From Paenibacillus eucommiae (lineage in GTDB: Bacteria > Bacillota > Bacilli > Paenibacillales > NBRC-103111), in contig NZ_JAGGLB010000002.1 of the NCBI RefSeq assembly GCF_017874215.1, positions 496,001 through 560,000 on the forward strand: 64,000 nt of DNA, written 5' to 3'. Below are positions 9,309 to 17,341 of the stretch, in pieces. Below the pieces are notes generated by a model. That model saw only the letters and a list, made by a program, of their open reading frames with translations, did no database searches and was not told the DNA's origin. The first letter of the stretch is position 1, and each line of letters begins with the position of its first letter. The position numbers and the translations under genes are program-made.

Positions 9309-10181
9309 TCATTCCATAAAGTTACGGAACCGCCGTTCCATCCCATAGAGCGCCAATACAATAATAATAATGCTTCCGACCATTAAGCTTGCAGCAGCAG
9401 TCAGCTTTTGAATATCAAGTGAAACAAACATATTGTTCATATAATGCTGAAGCATATAAATGCTGTCATACGGATAATCGCCTGCAATGAGGTACGTTTC
9501 GCGGAACACCTTGAACGAATTAATAATTGACATCAGAACAACAAAAAACATCGTGGGCATTAAATAAATGAGTGTAATTCTCCGCAATTTAGTGATAGGT
9601 CCCGCTCCTTCCAGATTTGCAATTTCATAATAGCTCTCTGGAATATTTTGAATGCCTGCTAAAAATAAAATGATATTATATCCGATGTTTTTCCAAATAT
9701 AAATAACCGCAACTACAACAATCGCCCCATCTGATTTCATCCAATCCACCCGCTGCATCCCTAAGCTATGCGTCCAGGAATTGATCGTTCCGTTCCAGTC
9801 AAACAAGGCCTGCCAAATAAAAACGACAGAGGCTACGGGCACGACAAGCGGCAAAATATAGGCCGTTCTCAGCCATTTGCGCATAAAGACACTCTGATTT
9901 AGAAGCAGTGCAAGCAACAAAGAGATGCCCAGCATAAGCGGCACACTAACGAGTGTAAAGAGAGCTGTATTTGAGGCAGCCTTCCGAAATGAGGAGCTTT
10001 CAAGCAGCACTTGATAATTGTCCAAGCCTACGAAATTTCCAGCGATTGTACTATCCAAAAAGGAATATATAAAACCCATTACAAACGGAACTGCATAAAA
10101 AAGTGCAAATCCCCCCACACTCGGAGCCAGAAACAAAAGTGCTACTACAGTCTCCTTTTTTATTAAAACGGGAATTCTCAT
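9309..10181 (-). CDS. Carbohydrate-type ABC transporter permease, MalF-like
   Basis: 290 residues, six predicted helices, EAA loop (SYYEIANLEGAGPITKLRRITLIYL). First gene of the operon; ATG preceded by GAGGTGAGTGC. The upstream region holds the phased-repeat promoter. Together with the MalG-like partner it should form the importer's membrane channel. The family is clear; the substrate is not. Presence of a kinase, regulator and adaptor in the same operon distinguishes it from a standard sugar-uptake cluster. Confidence 0.92.
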   Translation of the reverse strand: MRIPVLIKKETVVALLFLAPSVGGFALFYAVPFVMGFIYSFLDSTIAGNFVGLDNYQVLLESSSFRKAASNTALFTLVSVPLMLGISLLLALLLNQSVFMRKWLRTAYILPLVVPVASVVFIWQALFDWNGTINSWTHSLGMQRVDWMKSDGAIVVVAVIYIWKNIGYNIILFLAGIQNIPESYYEIANLEGAGPITKLRRITLIYLMPTMFFVVLMSIINSFKVFRETYLIAGDYPYDSIYMLQHYMNNMFVSLDIQKLTAAASLMVGSIIIIVLALYGMERRFRNFME

Positions 10182-10222
10182 GCACTCACCTCTATATCTC
10201 TCTGTATCAATATACCCTAGTT

Positions 10223-10276
10223 ATAATAGTTTAAAGATGTAAATAAAACTTCTCTAACTTGTAAACAAAATGTATC
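10223..10276 (-). promoter_or_regulatory. Promoter of the permease/two-component operon with four phased 11-bp boxes
   Basis: Minus-strand 11-mers from 10276 down to 10233: GATACATTTTG, TTTACAAGTTA, GAGAAGTTTTA, TTTACATCTTT. The -10 TATTAT is at 10228-10223, again 4 bp beyond the last box and with no convincing -35. Against the block at 3530-3573 only a few of 44 positions differ, while the flanks are unrelated, so the block is conserved by function rather than recent copying. Confidence 0.75.
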
Positions 10277-10475
10277 TAATGGATGGAGTCAAACAGTAGA
10301 AGCCAACTGGAACAGCGAAGATGTTACGACCCGCTTCAAGCTTTTGCGTGCACTCCCCGACATGCTGCAGCATAAAACCTCCTCACCCCTCCATCACACC
10401 CTCCATCTTCTCGTCCATGAACGAAGCGGATAGCGGGGTAAGCTAACCAACCGGGGTTCCCTCCCTTAGGGGCGC
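10277..10475. other. Intergenic stretch with a short plus-strand frame remnant
   Basis: No gene assigned. A plus-strand frame from about 10293 to 10430 (containing NWNSEDVTTRFKLLRALPD) reads like coding sequence but lacks a start codon with a ribosome site and is not recognised. It may be a relic of a lost gene. Confidence 0.3.
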
Positions 10476-10525
10476 AAATAATAAAGAAAGCCGGTACCAG
10501 AAGGTACCAGCTTTCTTTATTATTT
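10476..10525. terminator. Strong bidirectional hairpin terminator
   Basis: Perfect arms AAATAATAAAGAAAG (10476-10490) and CTTTCTTTATTATTT (10511-10525), extended inward by GGTACC/GGTACC. A/T-rich outer stems allow termination in both directions. It directly abuts a tRNA-Ala 3' fragment, like the hairpins at 31615 and 34820. Confidence 0.8.
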
Positions 10526-10551
10526 GGCCTAGGAGGATCGAACCCTGACCT
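10526..10551 (-). pseudogene. tRNA-Ala 3'-end fragment
   Basis: Minus strand reads AGGTCAGGGTTCGATCC then TCCTAGGCC: the variable-loop end, T-arm with the invariant TTCGATC loop, and part of the acceptor strand of the tRNA-Ala at 34871-34943, with a few changes. The 5' half is absent. It is either a relic of a deleted tRNA or a duplicated tRNA end such as integrative elements leave behind. Confidence 0.6.
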
Positions 10552-10559
10552 GATTAATT

Positions 10560-10790
10560 TTAATAGAATGGGAATAGTTTACTTACGTTTTCATCCTTCA
10601 ACCAAAGTCCTCCCCAAGTAAACACAGCTAAATAAACCGGAAACAAAATGTGACTAAAAAGCGCGTTATCCATCCGAACATGTGTAGCAATCACTCCCCC
10701 GAAGTAACCGGTCAACAAAATTGCTCCTAAAATGGAAGTGCACGGAATGGCATAAAGAACGATTGATATTCGTGCAGTCCACAGCCTACT
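10560..10790 (-). pseudogene. C-terminal remnant of a DoxX-like membrane protein
   Basis: A minus-strand frame ending with TAA at 10560 contains LYAIPCTSILGAILLTGYFG, followed by the segments GVIATHVRMDNALFSHILFP and WGGLWLKDE, the conserved C-terminal half of DoxX-like family proteins. The N-terminal half and start are missing: upstream sequence soon merges into the hairpin element at 10890-11085. The gene was therefore truncated, possibly by element insertion or a deletion joining the two. Confidence 0.65.
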
Positions 10791-10889
10791 TTTGGTTTAG
10801 CTACAATCGCATGAGCACCAAGCACAAACAGACAGCCAACAAGGTTTTTTCTCTTGGTTGGAGGAGATCTCCTGGTGGGCTCAGGCGCT

Positions 10890-11085
10890 GTGGATGAAGA
10901 GCGGCCCACCCAGGGCACACAACCGAGTGAATCTGCTACTTTAACGATGTTTTTCATCGTTAAATCCCTGTTTTCCACCCTGAGTGGGCCATCCGACCTC
11001 TTTTGACGATGAAAATCATCATTAACGTGCTGACTGACCTGGAAACACTTGCTTTAACGATGAAAAACATCGTTAAGTGAAGCAC
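10890..11085 (+). repeat. Dispersed composite hairpin element, copy A (three hairpins)
   Basis: Contains three palindromes: 10940-10964 (arms TTTAACGATG and CATCGTTAAA), about 11000-11025 (degenerate) and 11053-11076. Linkers match copies B (46461-46696) and C (52194-52441) in the same order: GGATGAAGA..., ATCTGCTA, hairpin, ...TGAGTGGGCCATCCGACCTC, hairpin, CTGACCTGGAAACACTTG, hairpin, AAGCACA. Relative to B and C it lacks the second hairpin and its spacer, a precise-looking internal deletion of about 40 bp. No protein is encoded. Confidence 0.8.
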
Positions 11086-11177
11086 ATGCTCATTTCGACG
11101 GAAGGAGGGCTTCCTCTAGACGCTACTATCACTAAGTTCATAAGAAAAACGCCTTGCGAGGTCCTTTGGGGTGCATG

Positions 11178-13634
11178 TTAGTGACTTGGATGTGTTGCAA
11201 AGGGTAGGGATGTGGGCTCCAGCCGCTGTTCGTTTCGGACTTTTTGATTTGTAGACCTATTTAAATATAGGCCGATTTTTGACTTTGGATCAAGGGAAAG
11301 CATTTCTGGAGTGCCTTCAGTAATTAGCTTTCCTCCTTCACTACCTCCATGGGGGCCCATTTCAATAATCCAGTCACACCAGGATAATATTGCTGTATCA
11401 TGCTCAGTAATAATCACTGTATTTCCTTGCTCAGTAAGCTCATCTAGTAGTAGGATTAGTTTCTCAATATCTGGAAAGCTTAACCCGGAGGTTGGCTCGT
11501 CAAGAACATACAGCGTATTTTTCTTCTGAACTTTGCCCAGCTCTTTAGCTAGCTTGATTCGCTGCGCTTCTCCACCGCTCAAAGTTGGAGCTGGCTGTCC
11601 GAGGGAGATATACCCCAATCCTACTTTGATTAAGGTTTGGAGCATGAGAGAGATAGCCTTTAATTCGCTGAATAGCTCTAGTGCCTCCTCAACACTCATT
11701 AATAATACATCATGAATGCTCTTTCCTTTGAAGGTAACCTGCAAAACCTCCTCTTGATACCTAGTCCCCTTACATGAAAGACAAGGCCGTTTGATCAATC
11801 CGAGAGGCCCCATATCCACGACTTCCACCCCATCTCCCTTACAAGAGGGGCAAGCTCCCTGATCTGTGTTAAAGGAAAAGTTACTGGAGGTATAACCTCG
11901 ATTAACCGACTCTTGCTGCTCAGCAAAAATATTCCGAATTTTATCCCAGATTCCTACATAAGTAATCGGCATAGACATTTTGGAGCGCCCGATCGGTTCT
12001 TGGGTTACTACAACGCATTTCTCTAACGATTGCCAGCCCTCCAAGGTGCCAATTTCATGCAGATTGGATGTTGGTTTGTCGAGTAGTTCGTCTGTTTCTA
12101 CGAAGTCTTCTTGTTCCGTGTCAAAATAATGTCTAAGCAAGGGAACTAGAGTGTCTGAGATCAGTGTGCTTTTTCCGCTTCCGGAAACACCAGCCACCCC
12201 CACCATAACACCTAGCGGAATTGCGGCAGTCACGTCTTTTAAGTTATGTAGGTTTGCATTACGGATAAGCAGCTTTGGATTATGTTCAGTGATGTTACGT
12301 CTTTGCTCCACTTTTTTGTATGGCAGAATTTTTTTCCCTGACAGATATGGACTTATACCTGATGTCTCAGAAAGCAGATAGGAATCTATGGCTCCTTGAA
12401 ATATCAATTGTCCCCCGTTTTTTCCAGCTGATGGTCCCAACTCTACGATATAATCTGCTTCCAACATGATATTCGCGTCATGTTCTACCACGATCACCGT
12501 ATTTCCGGAAGTAGTAAGAGATTTCAATTTATGCAATAAAATATGCTTTTCCGATTCATGCAACCCCGCTGTAGGCTCATCAAATACATAAAGCAAGGAA
12601 TCAAATTGAGACTGAAGATGGAACATCAGATAGAGCCGTTGGAGTTCACCTCCACTTAAGGTAGGTATGCTTCTTAAGACCGTTAAATGAGACAGCCCTA
12701 CATCAAGAATCAGATATAACTGCTTTGTCAGCCGCTCAGCAATTTTTCTGCCTTGTAGTGTGAGATCCACTTCTTTTTGCAGAACATCCATAAATCTCGA
12801 AAGGTCCGTCATCGTCATACTGCAAAGTTCACCTACGTGCTTCCCGCTGATAAAAGTTCTCCGTGCCGTTTCATTCACTCTGTAACCCTGACAATGTTCG
12901 CATTCAATACTGGAGCCATACATTTTCTCCAAGTGCTGCCGTTGATTCGGCTTATTTTTAATCCGGTTTCGAATCCAAGTGATAACTCCTGTAAACCCCT
13001 CTTGGCCATATAATACTATCTGTTTTAATTCACTGGGTAGTTTCTCGTAGGGGATTCCAACCCAAACAATTACATTCTCTTTCGATAACTTTTGGATTTC
13101 CCTTGTTAAAACAGTGCTTATAAGAGCACATATTTTTTCGGTTGTTTTGCTCGGGTCTGGAATAATTTTGCCTATATCAATATCAGTTATAAAGCCGCGT
13201 CCATAGCAAGTCTTGCACATGCCAGATTGTAAATTGTAGGCGAAGGCTTCAATGGGGAGGTTGGTTCGCCTCCCATTCGATGCTTTTCCTTCCAGAGCAA
13301 ATAATAATTTGATGTAATCGAGAATTTTGGTCTTAGTGCCTACCACACTTCGGGGATTGGATTGCAGAATCGTATTCTGCTCGACCGAGATCGCTGGAGG
13401 AAGCCCGGAGATATCGTCAAAAGGTTCAAGATCATCCGCGCCTCCACCGCGCAAGTTCAACCCAATAGATTGGAGATATCGCCGTCTCCCTTCCTCATAT
13501 AAAATATCGAAAGCCAAACTTGATTTCCCTGAACCACTTACTCCGGTAAAAACCACGAACTTCCCTTTTGGAATGGTCACATCAATATTTTTGAGGTGGT
13601 GGATACGCGCACCTCGTACTTGGATGTAATTCAT
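11178..13634 (-). CDS. UvrA-like tandem ABC ATPase (UvrA paralogue)
   Basis: 818 residues, shorter than canonical UvrA (about 940). Two ABC modules: Walker A GVSGSGKSSLAFD near 32 with signature LSGGELQRLYL, and Walker A GVSGSGKSTLISD in the second half with signature LSGGEAQRIKL. UvrA-type zinc-finger cysteines are present (CKTCYGRG, CEHCQG, CPSCKGDG...CLSCKG). This matches short UvrA paralogues, some linked to drug or antibiotic tolerance, rather than the housekeeping repair subunit, which would normally sit beside uvrB. ATG overlaps the stop of the sigma-fusion gene (ATGA), so the two are coupled. Function is unassigned beyond ATP-driven DNA-damage recognition or resistance. Confidence 0.85.
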   Translation of the reverse strand: MNYIQVRGARIHHLKNIDVTIPKGKFVVFTGVSGSGKSSLAFDILYEEGRRRYLQSIGLNLRGGGADDLEPFDDISGLPPAISVEQNTILQSNPRSVVGTKTKILDYIKLLFALEGKASNGRRTNLPIEAFAYNLQSGMCKTCYGRGFITDIDIGKIIPDPSKTTEKICALISTVLTREIQKLSKENVIVWVGIPYEKLPSELKQIVLYGQEGFTGVITWIRNRIKNKPNQRQHLEKMYGSSIECEHCQGYRVNETARRTFISGKHVGELCSMTMTDLSRFMDVLQKEVDLTLQGRKIAERLTKQLYLILDVGLSHLTVLRSIPTLSGGELQRLYLMFHLQSQFDSLLYVFDEPTAGLHESEKHILLHKLKSLTTSGNTVIVVEHDANIMLEADYIVELGPSAGKNGGQLIFQGAIDSYLLSETSGISPYLSGKKILPYKKVEQRRNITEHNPKLLIRNANLHNLKDVTAAIPLGVMVGVAGVSGSGKSTLISDTLVPLLRHYFDTEQEDFVETDELLDKPTSNLHEIGTLEGWQSLEKCVVVTQEPIGRSKMSMPITYVGIWDKIRNIFAEQQESVNRGYTSSNFSFNTDQGACPSCKGDGVEVVDMGPLGLIKRPCLSCKGTRYQEEVLQVTFKGKSIHDVLLMSVEEALELFSELKAISLMLQTLIKVGLGYISLGQPAPTLSGGEAQRIKLAKELGKVQKKNTLYVLDEPTSGLSFPDIEKLILLLDELTEQGNTVIITEHDTAILSWCDWIIEMGPHGGSEGGKLITEGTPEMLSLDPKSKIGLYLNRSTNQKVRNEQRLEPTSLPFATHPSH

Positions 13635-15343
13635 TGAATGTCTCCGACTCGCAGGGATATTATGAATTCACGCATTTGTTTCAATGCCAGTAAACCTTTT
13701 GTTTCTGCACTTTTGGCTTTTTGAAGAAGTTGTACCGCTTTATCGATGTTTTGCACATCCTTGGGATCTCCGCCTTCTGGAAAAGGAAACAGGTTTGCAA
13801 GACCTTGAAGCTCAGCAGTCACCGTTTCATAATGAACAACTGCATCACAGATGCATGTGTTATCATGATCCTTAAATTCTTCCTTTAGTCCACGGAGAAA
13901 TTGTACAGCAAACTGTCGTAATTCTGAATAAACAGCAATGTTATAGGCATTAAAAAAAGGTACAACTCGCTCCCCTCGATAGGCTTCGATCCATGCATCA
14001 TAAGCAGCAAGTCCTTTTGTAAGTTCTCCATCACCATGCTTTATGGAATCTGCCGTGTTCCCATGTTCCAATATCATATCCAACATATTGCGTAATGCTG
14101 TCAGTCGGTCAATTCCGTTAGGCTCAGATATTGCAATGAGACCAATTTCCGAGGTCTTTCCCTTTCCTAATTGATCATATGTGACAGGAGCTTCTTTCAG
14201 TTTGTCCAGTGCATTTAGCTGCTGTTTGTTGTCATCGTACCCGTACACTAATCCGAATTCAGCATGGAATAGATCCCATATGATAGCTGGAATACCTTTA
14301 TCAATAGATCTGTGAATCGTGTTAAGTACTTCGCCGATGATGGTTGGTTCAACTGGAAGAAAGCTTAATACTTTAAAATCAAAGCCGAGATTGGCCAAAG
14401 CTTGCGGGAATTGCTCTTCACCTGCATGAATGAACGGCCCCCCAATATGAATCGTTTCTTTAAAAATGTTTAAACAAAATGCATATCCCGTCAGTGCATT
14501 GACTTCCGCAAGTGAAACCTCCTTCTTCCCGGTATACTGAAGCAATCCCCATATACAGTAAGTTACCGATGGTCTGGAGCCCAGAAAGTGGCTATCGCTT
14601 ACCCGTTCTGTATAAACAGCGGGCCGTTCCAATAATTTTTTTGTCATACATTTTTTCTCCCTCCGCTGGATAAGATGTTCATTAATATAAACTCGAATGC
14701 GCTCATGTTGGAGCTTTTGGCGGGTACGGGAAATCGTTTTATAGACACTTGTCGTTGTGATATCGAACATATTTGCAATTTCTTGTGGCGAGAGATGCTT
14801 GAAAAAGAAGGCTTCAAATATTCCTCTTTCACGATGGTTTAAGCAGGAGAAGAGTCCGAGTATCGTCTCCAGAGTCTCTTTTCGAACGAGAAGCTCTTCT
14901 GGATTGCTGTGAATTTCATATTCCTGCTCCTTGTTTCTTAGCATATAGGTGAGAATGCTCTCCACGTTTTCCCAATCCACCCGATCAGACCGGATAGAGG
15001 TCTCAAAACTGGTGAACGGCCGCTCTTTCCCATACGGTCCTCCACGTCTGAGTTTCATCATCGCCTGATTGTGTACAATTGTGCGCAACCATGGAAGAAA
15101 GCGAGCGACATCAACTAATGTACCAAGATGCATAAAAGCTTTTATCAGTGCATCCTGCACAATATCATCTGCCATATATGGATCCTGAGTAATGCCTGTA
15201 GCCCACGCGTGCGCCTTTGACCGATGTCGACGAACAAGCTCGCCGAAGGCATCGTGATCCCCTTGTTGCGCTCGTTCAATTAACGCGGCTTCCTTCTCTT
15301 CCTGATCACCAGTAATGGATGGTCCAATCACAATTTCCTTCAC
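13631..15343 (-). CDS. ECF-type sigma factor fused to a BtrH-like C-terminal domain
   Basis: 570 residues. The first ~215 residues are a sigma-70 region 2 (DAFGELVRRHRSKAHAWATG, DDIVQDALIKAFMHL) and region 4 (LSPQEIANMFDITTTSVYKT). A second globular part of about 330 residues contains RPSVTYCIWGLLQYTG, ALTGYAFCLNIF and IIWDLFHAEFGLVYGYDD, resembling the N-terminal domain of butirosin BtrH-type proteins (papain/C39-like fold); that match is from memory and moderate. Fusions of extra domains to ECF sigma factors usually add ligand sensing. The stop overlaps the start of the UvrA-like gene, so the latter is its likely partner or target. Confidence 0.8.
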   Translation of the reverse strand: MKEIVIGPSITGDQEEKEAALIERAQQGDHDAFGELVRRHRSKAHAWATGITQDPYMADDIVQDALIKAFMHLGTLVDVARFLPWLRTIVHNQAMMKLRRGGPYGKERPFTSFETSIRSDRVDWENVESILTYMLRNKEQEYEIHSNPEELLVRKETLETILGLFSCLNHRERGIFEAFFFKHLSPQEIANMFDITTTSVYKTISRTRQKLQHERIRVYINEHLIQRREKKCMTKKLLERPAVYTERVSDSHFLGSRPSVTYCIWGLLQYTGKKEVSLAEVNALTGYAFCLNIFKETIHIGGPFIHAGEEQFPQALANLGFDFKVLSFLPVEPTIIGEVLNTIHRSIDKGIPAIIWDLFHAEFGLVYGYDDNKQQLNALDKLKEAPVTYDQLGKGKTSEIGLIAISEPNGIDRLTALRNMLDMILEHGNTADSIKHGDGELTKGLAAYDAWIEAYRGERVVPFFNAYNIAVYSELRQFAVQFLRGLKEEFKDHDNTCICDAVVHYETVTAELQGLANLFPFPEGGDPKDVQNIDKAVQLLQKAKSAETKGLLALKQMREFIISLRVGDIQ

Positions 15344-15552
15344 CTTTTGGCTCCTTCACTACTCAGCATTCAGCTATCTAGAGTATAGATGCCATAACGA
15401 CAATCTTTTTGACATGTATTTAAAAATAGTTCTAGTTATATTTTGGAAATCCTGCCTGCTACGTTAATCTGACTTCGCTTCTGGCCATGAGTGCCGCAAA
15501 ATGAAAACGAAAAAAAGTCCACGATCTTAATCGCAGACTGTATCTTTTTAAT

Positions 15553-16146
15553 TTACTTATCTAATTTTGGAACAGTAATATCCAATCTATGTAGTTTAGA
15601 TTCTAAGAAATCAATATGCTTCTTTACCTCAATCCAATTTGAAGCACGATATACAAAGTCATTAGATACGGATAAATTATAAGGCTGGTCATATAAAATA
15701 ACGGGCTTATTTACAAGAGCAAATTCCTCTGCATAGTGTGGGCCATCATCAATCAAGACATCTACCTTTGAATTCATACACACTTGTAGTTTGTTTTCAA
15801 TTAGTTCTATATTGTGATAATTAATCTTATGTAATTTAAGCCATTCAATGGTAACCTCACGATAAAGTAAGGGCCTAGCTGTAATAATTGAAATTTGATG
15901 CTGATTAAATAGCTGCTGTAATATTTCTACTGCCATAGGTAAAGGTGATGAGTTCCAATGAATGTCATGCCCATATTGACTATATACGACATCCATTTCG
16001 GCTTTATCCCATCCATATAAACGGTAAATATAAAAATCATTCACATCGTCGGGTGTTAGCGATAATCCAGATGCTATATTATAATAATGTAAATGGGCTG
16101 AAGTGGCGTCAAGAATTGTGTTATCTAAATCTACCCCAATATGCAA
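15553..16146 (-). CDS. Putative 5'(3')-nucleotidase, HAD superfamily (NT5C/YqfW-like)
   Basis: 197 residues starting at a TTG codon (GTTAAACA-TTG, AGGAG about 10 nt upstream). Motif I is VDLDNTILD with the nucleophile Asp, motif II SIITARP, and a distal acidic motif VLIDDGPHY, as in 5'-nucleotidase type C proteins of the HAD superfamily. Expected to dephosphorylate small phosphorylated substrates in the cytoplasm; actual substrate unknown. It stands alone. Confidence 0.75.
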   Translation of the reverse strand: MHIGVDLDNTILDATSAHLHYYNIASGLSLTPDDVNDFYIYRLYGWDKAEMDVVYSQYGHDIHWNSSPLPMAVEILQQLFNQHQISIITARPLLYREVTIEWLKLHKINYHNIELIENKLQVCMNSKVDVLIDDGPHYAEEFALVNKPVILYDQPYNLSVSNDFVYRASNWIEVKKHIDFLESKLHRLDITVPKLDK

Positions 16147-16236
16147 TGTTTAACAACTCCTAACTTAAATTAGTAGCTTATTGCAAACCCATTATACCAT
16201 CCAAAGCTGATTGAAACTAGAGTCGAGGTGCTGAAG

Positions 16237-16560
16237 ATGAATGAACCGACATTAAAGAAGGCGATGGATACGCTGGAATTTCTGAGCCAAGATCGTGAAG
16301 CTCGCCGTTTGTATGAGGAACGGCAGAAGTTCCTGTACGATGAAGCTTCTATGATTGAATGGGCAACGGAAAAAGGCCTTCAGGAAGGTAGAACTAAAGG
16401 ACGGGCTGAAGGTCTAGCTCAGGGTTTAGCTGAAGGAGAGCGAAAGAAGGCCCCTGAGATCGCCAAGAATATGCTGGCACTTGGGATCGAGGTTTCAGTC
16501 ATCGCCAAAGCAAGCGGACTCTCTGAATCAGAAGTTGAGTTATTAAAACCAATTCACTAA
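16237..16560 (+). pseudogene. C-terminal remnant of an Rpn-family nuclease/transposase
   Basis: About 107 codons. The frame EPTLKKAMDTLEFLSQDREA followed by an Ala/Gly/Glu-rich helix (GRTKGRAEGLAQGLAEGE) and a short C-terminal helical domain is typical of the end of Rpn/PD-(D/E)XK recombination-promoting nuclease proteins. The whole N-terminal nuclease domain is missing, so it is probably a fragment. A weak GAGGTG before the ATG could still allow translation as a small protein. Confidence 0.6.
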
Positions 16561-16623
16561 TTCTCTTGCTTATCCACTGACCACCTTACAGTGAAGTATC
16601 AGTAAGAGTTGAACTTAAGTGAA

Positions 16624-16666
16624 TCATCACCTTGTCCTTTTTTAAAAAGGCAAGGTGATTTTTTTT
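16624..16666 (+). terminator. Rho-independent terminator
   Basis: Arms ATCACCTTGTCC and GGCAAGGTGAT separated by an A/T loop, followed by T8. It lies downstream of the Rpn remnant and before the convergent nucleotidyltransferase-like gene. Confidence 0.75.
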
Positions 16667-16708
16667 ACAAGAAACATCTAAATATATTTGTCTTCTACTA
16701 CTATTTAG

Positions 16709-17299
16709 TTACAATTTAGTTTTATTATCTAACCATTCCTGAAATTGAACCGGTGTTCTCACGTTATCGTCCAAAACAGCCATATAAATGTCATAGCTCT
16801 TCACTTCTTTTCCGTACTCAGCCCGCGTTGCCCAAATATCTTTGATTCTCAGGATTGATTCCCGCAATTCCGGGGTGAGCCTGTCAGGCATCGTCCTAAC
16901 ATGCATAAGATCGGGTTGTTTTTCCGGTTCGTCTACGAACCAAATATCAAGTTTCCAATCCATACCACTGAGGGCTCTATACTTTAATCCAAGGTATAGC
17001 CCGTCAGGATAGGAGGAATCCGTATTCCAGACACCAGAATCATTAAGAAATTTAAGCTCCCGCACACCTTTGCGGACCATTAGTTCAGAAGCGATTTGAA
17101 CAACAACATCTATGTCGAGCTTGGAACATACTACGGTAATATCCAGATCCCTCCAGACCATCAAACCAAGCGCAGCGCTTCCTACTCGAACCGGATCGCC
17201 CGCTGAAGAAAGCAAATCATCGATTTTTAATTCTTCTCCTACCGCTCTGGCTTCGATTTGCAAATCATCTTGTCGTGCCAACAGTTCGTTTTCATCCAT
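16709..17299 (-). CDS. Nucleotidyltransferase-like protein, function unknown
   Basis: 196 residues from the ATG at 17299, chosen over a GTG at 17317 because GGGAGAG lies 9 nt upstream of it. The motif VGSAALGLMVWRDLDITVV has the GS...D.D layout of the nucleotidyltransferase fold, as in aminoglycoside nucleotidyltransferase-like or LinB-like proteins. Encoded 42 bp after the MarR gene and probably co-transcribed. Substrate not inferable. Confidence 0.6.
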   Translation of the reverse strand: MDENELLARQDDLQIEARAVGEELKIDDLLSSAGDPVRVGSAALGLMVWRDLDITVVCSKLDIDVVVQIASELMVRKGVRELKFLNDSGVWNTDSSYPDGLYLGLKYRALSGMDWKLDIWFVDEPEKQPDLMHVRTMPDRLTPELRESILRIKDIWATRAEYGKEVKSYDIYMAVLDDNVRTPVQFQEWLDNKTKL

Positions 17300-17341
17300 T
17301 TTTCGCCACTCTCCCACAACAAATAATCACTCCAACTCAGA

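Noticed and set aside
10727..10978. 83-codon minus-strand open frame
   Set aside because: It starts inside hairpin element A and continues out of frame through the DoxX-like remnant; no ribosome site or own family.
11178..13634. Housekeeping uvrA
   Set aside because: Too short by about 120 residues, no uvrB neighbour and coupled to a sigma-factor fusion gene; treated as a paralogue.
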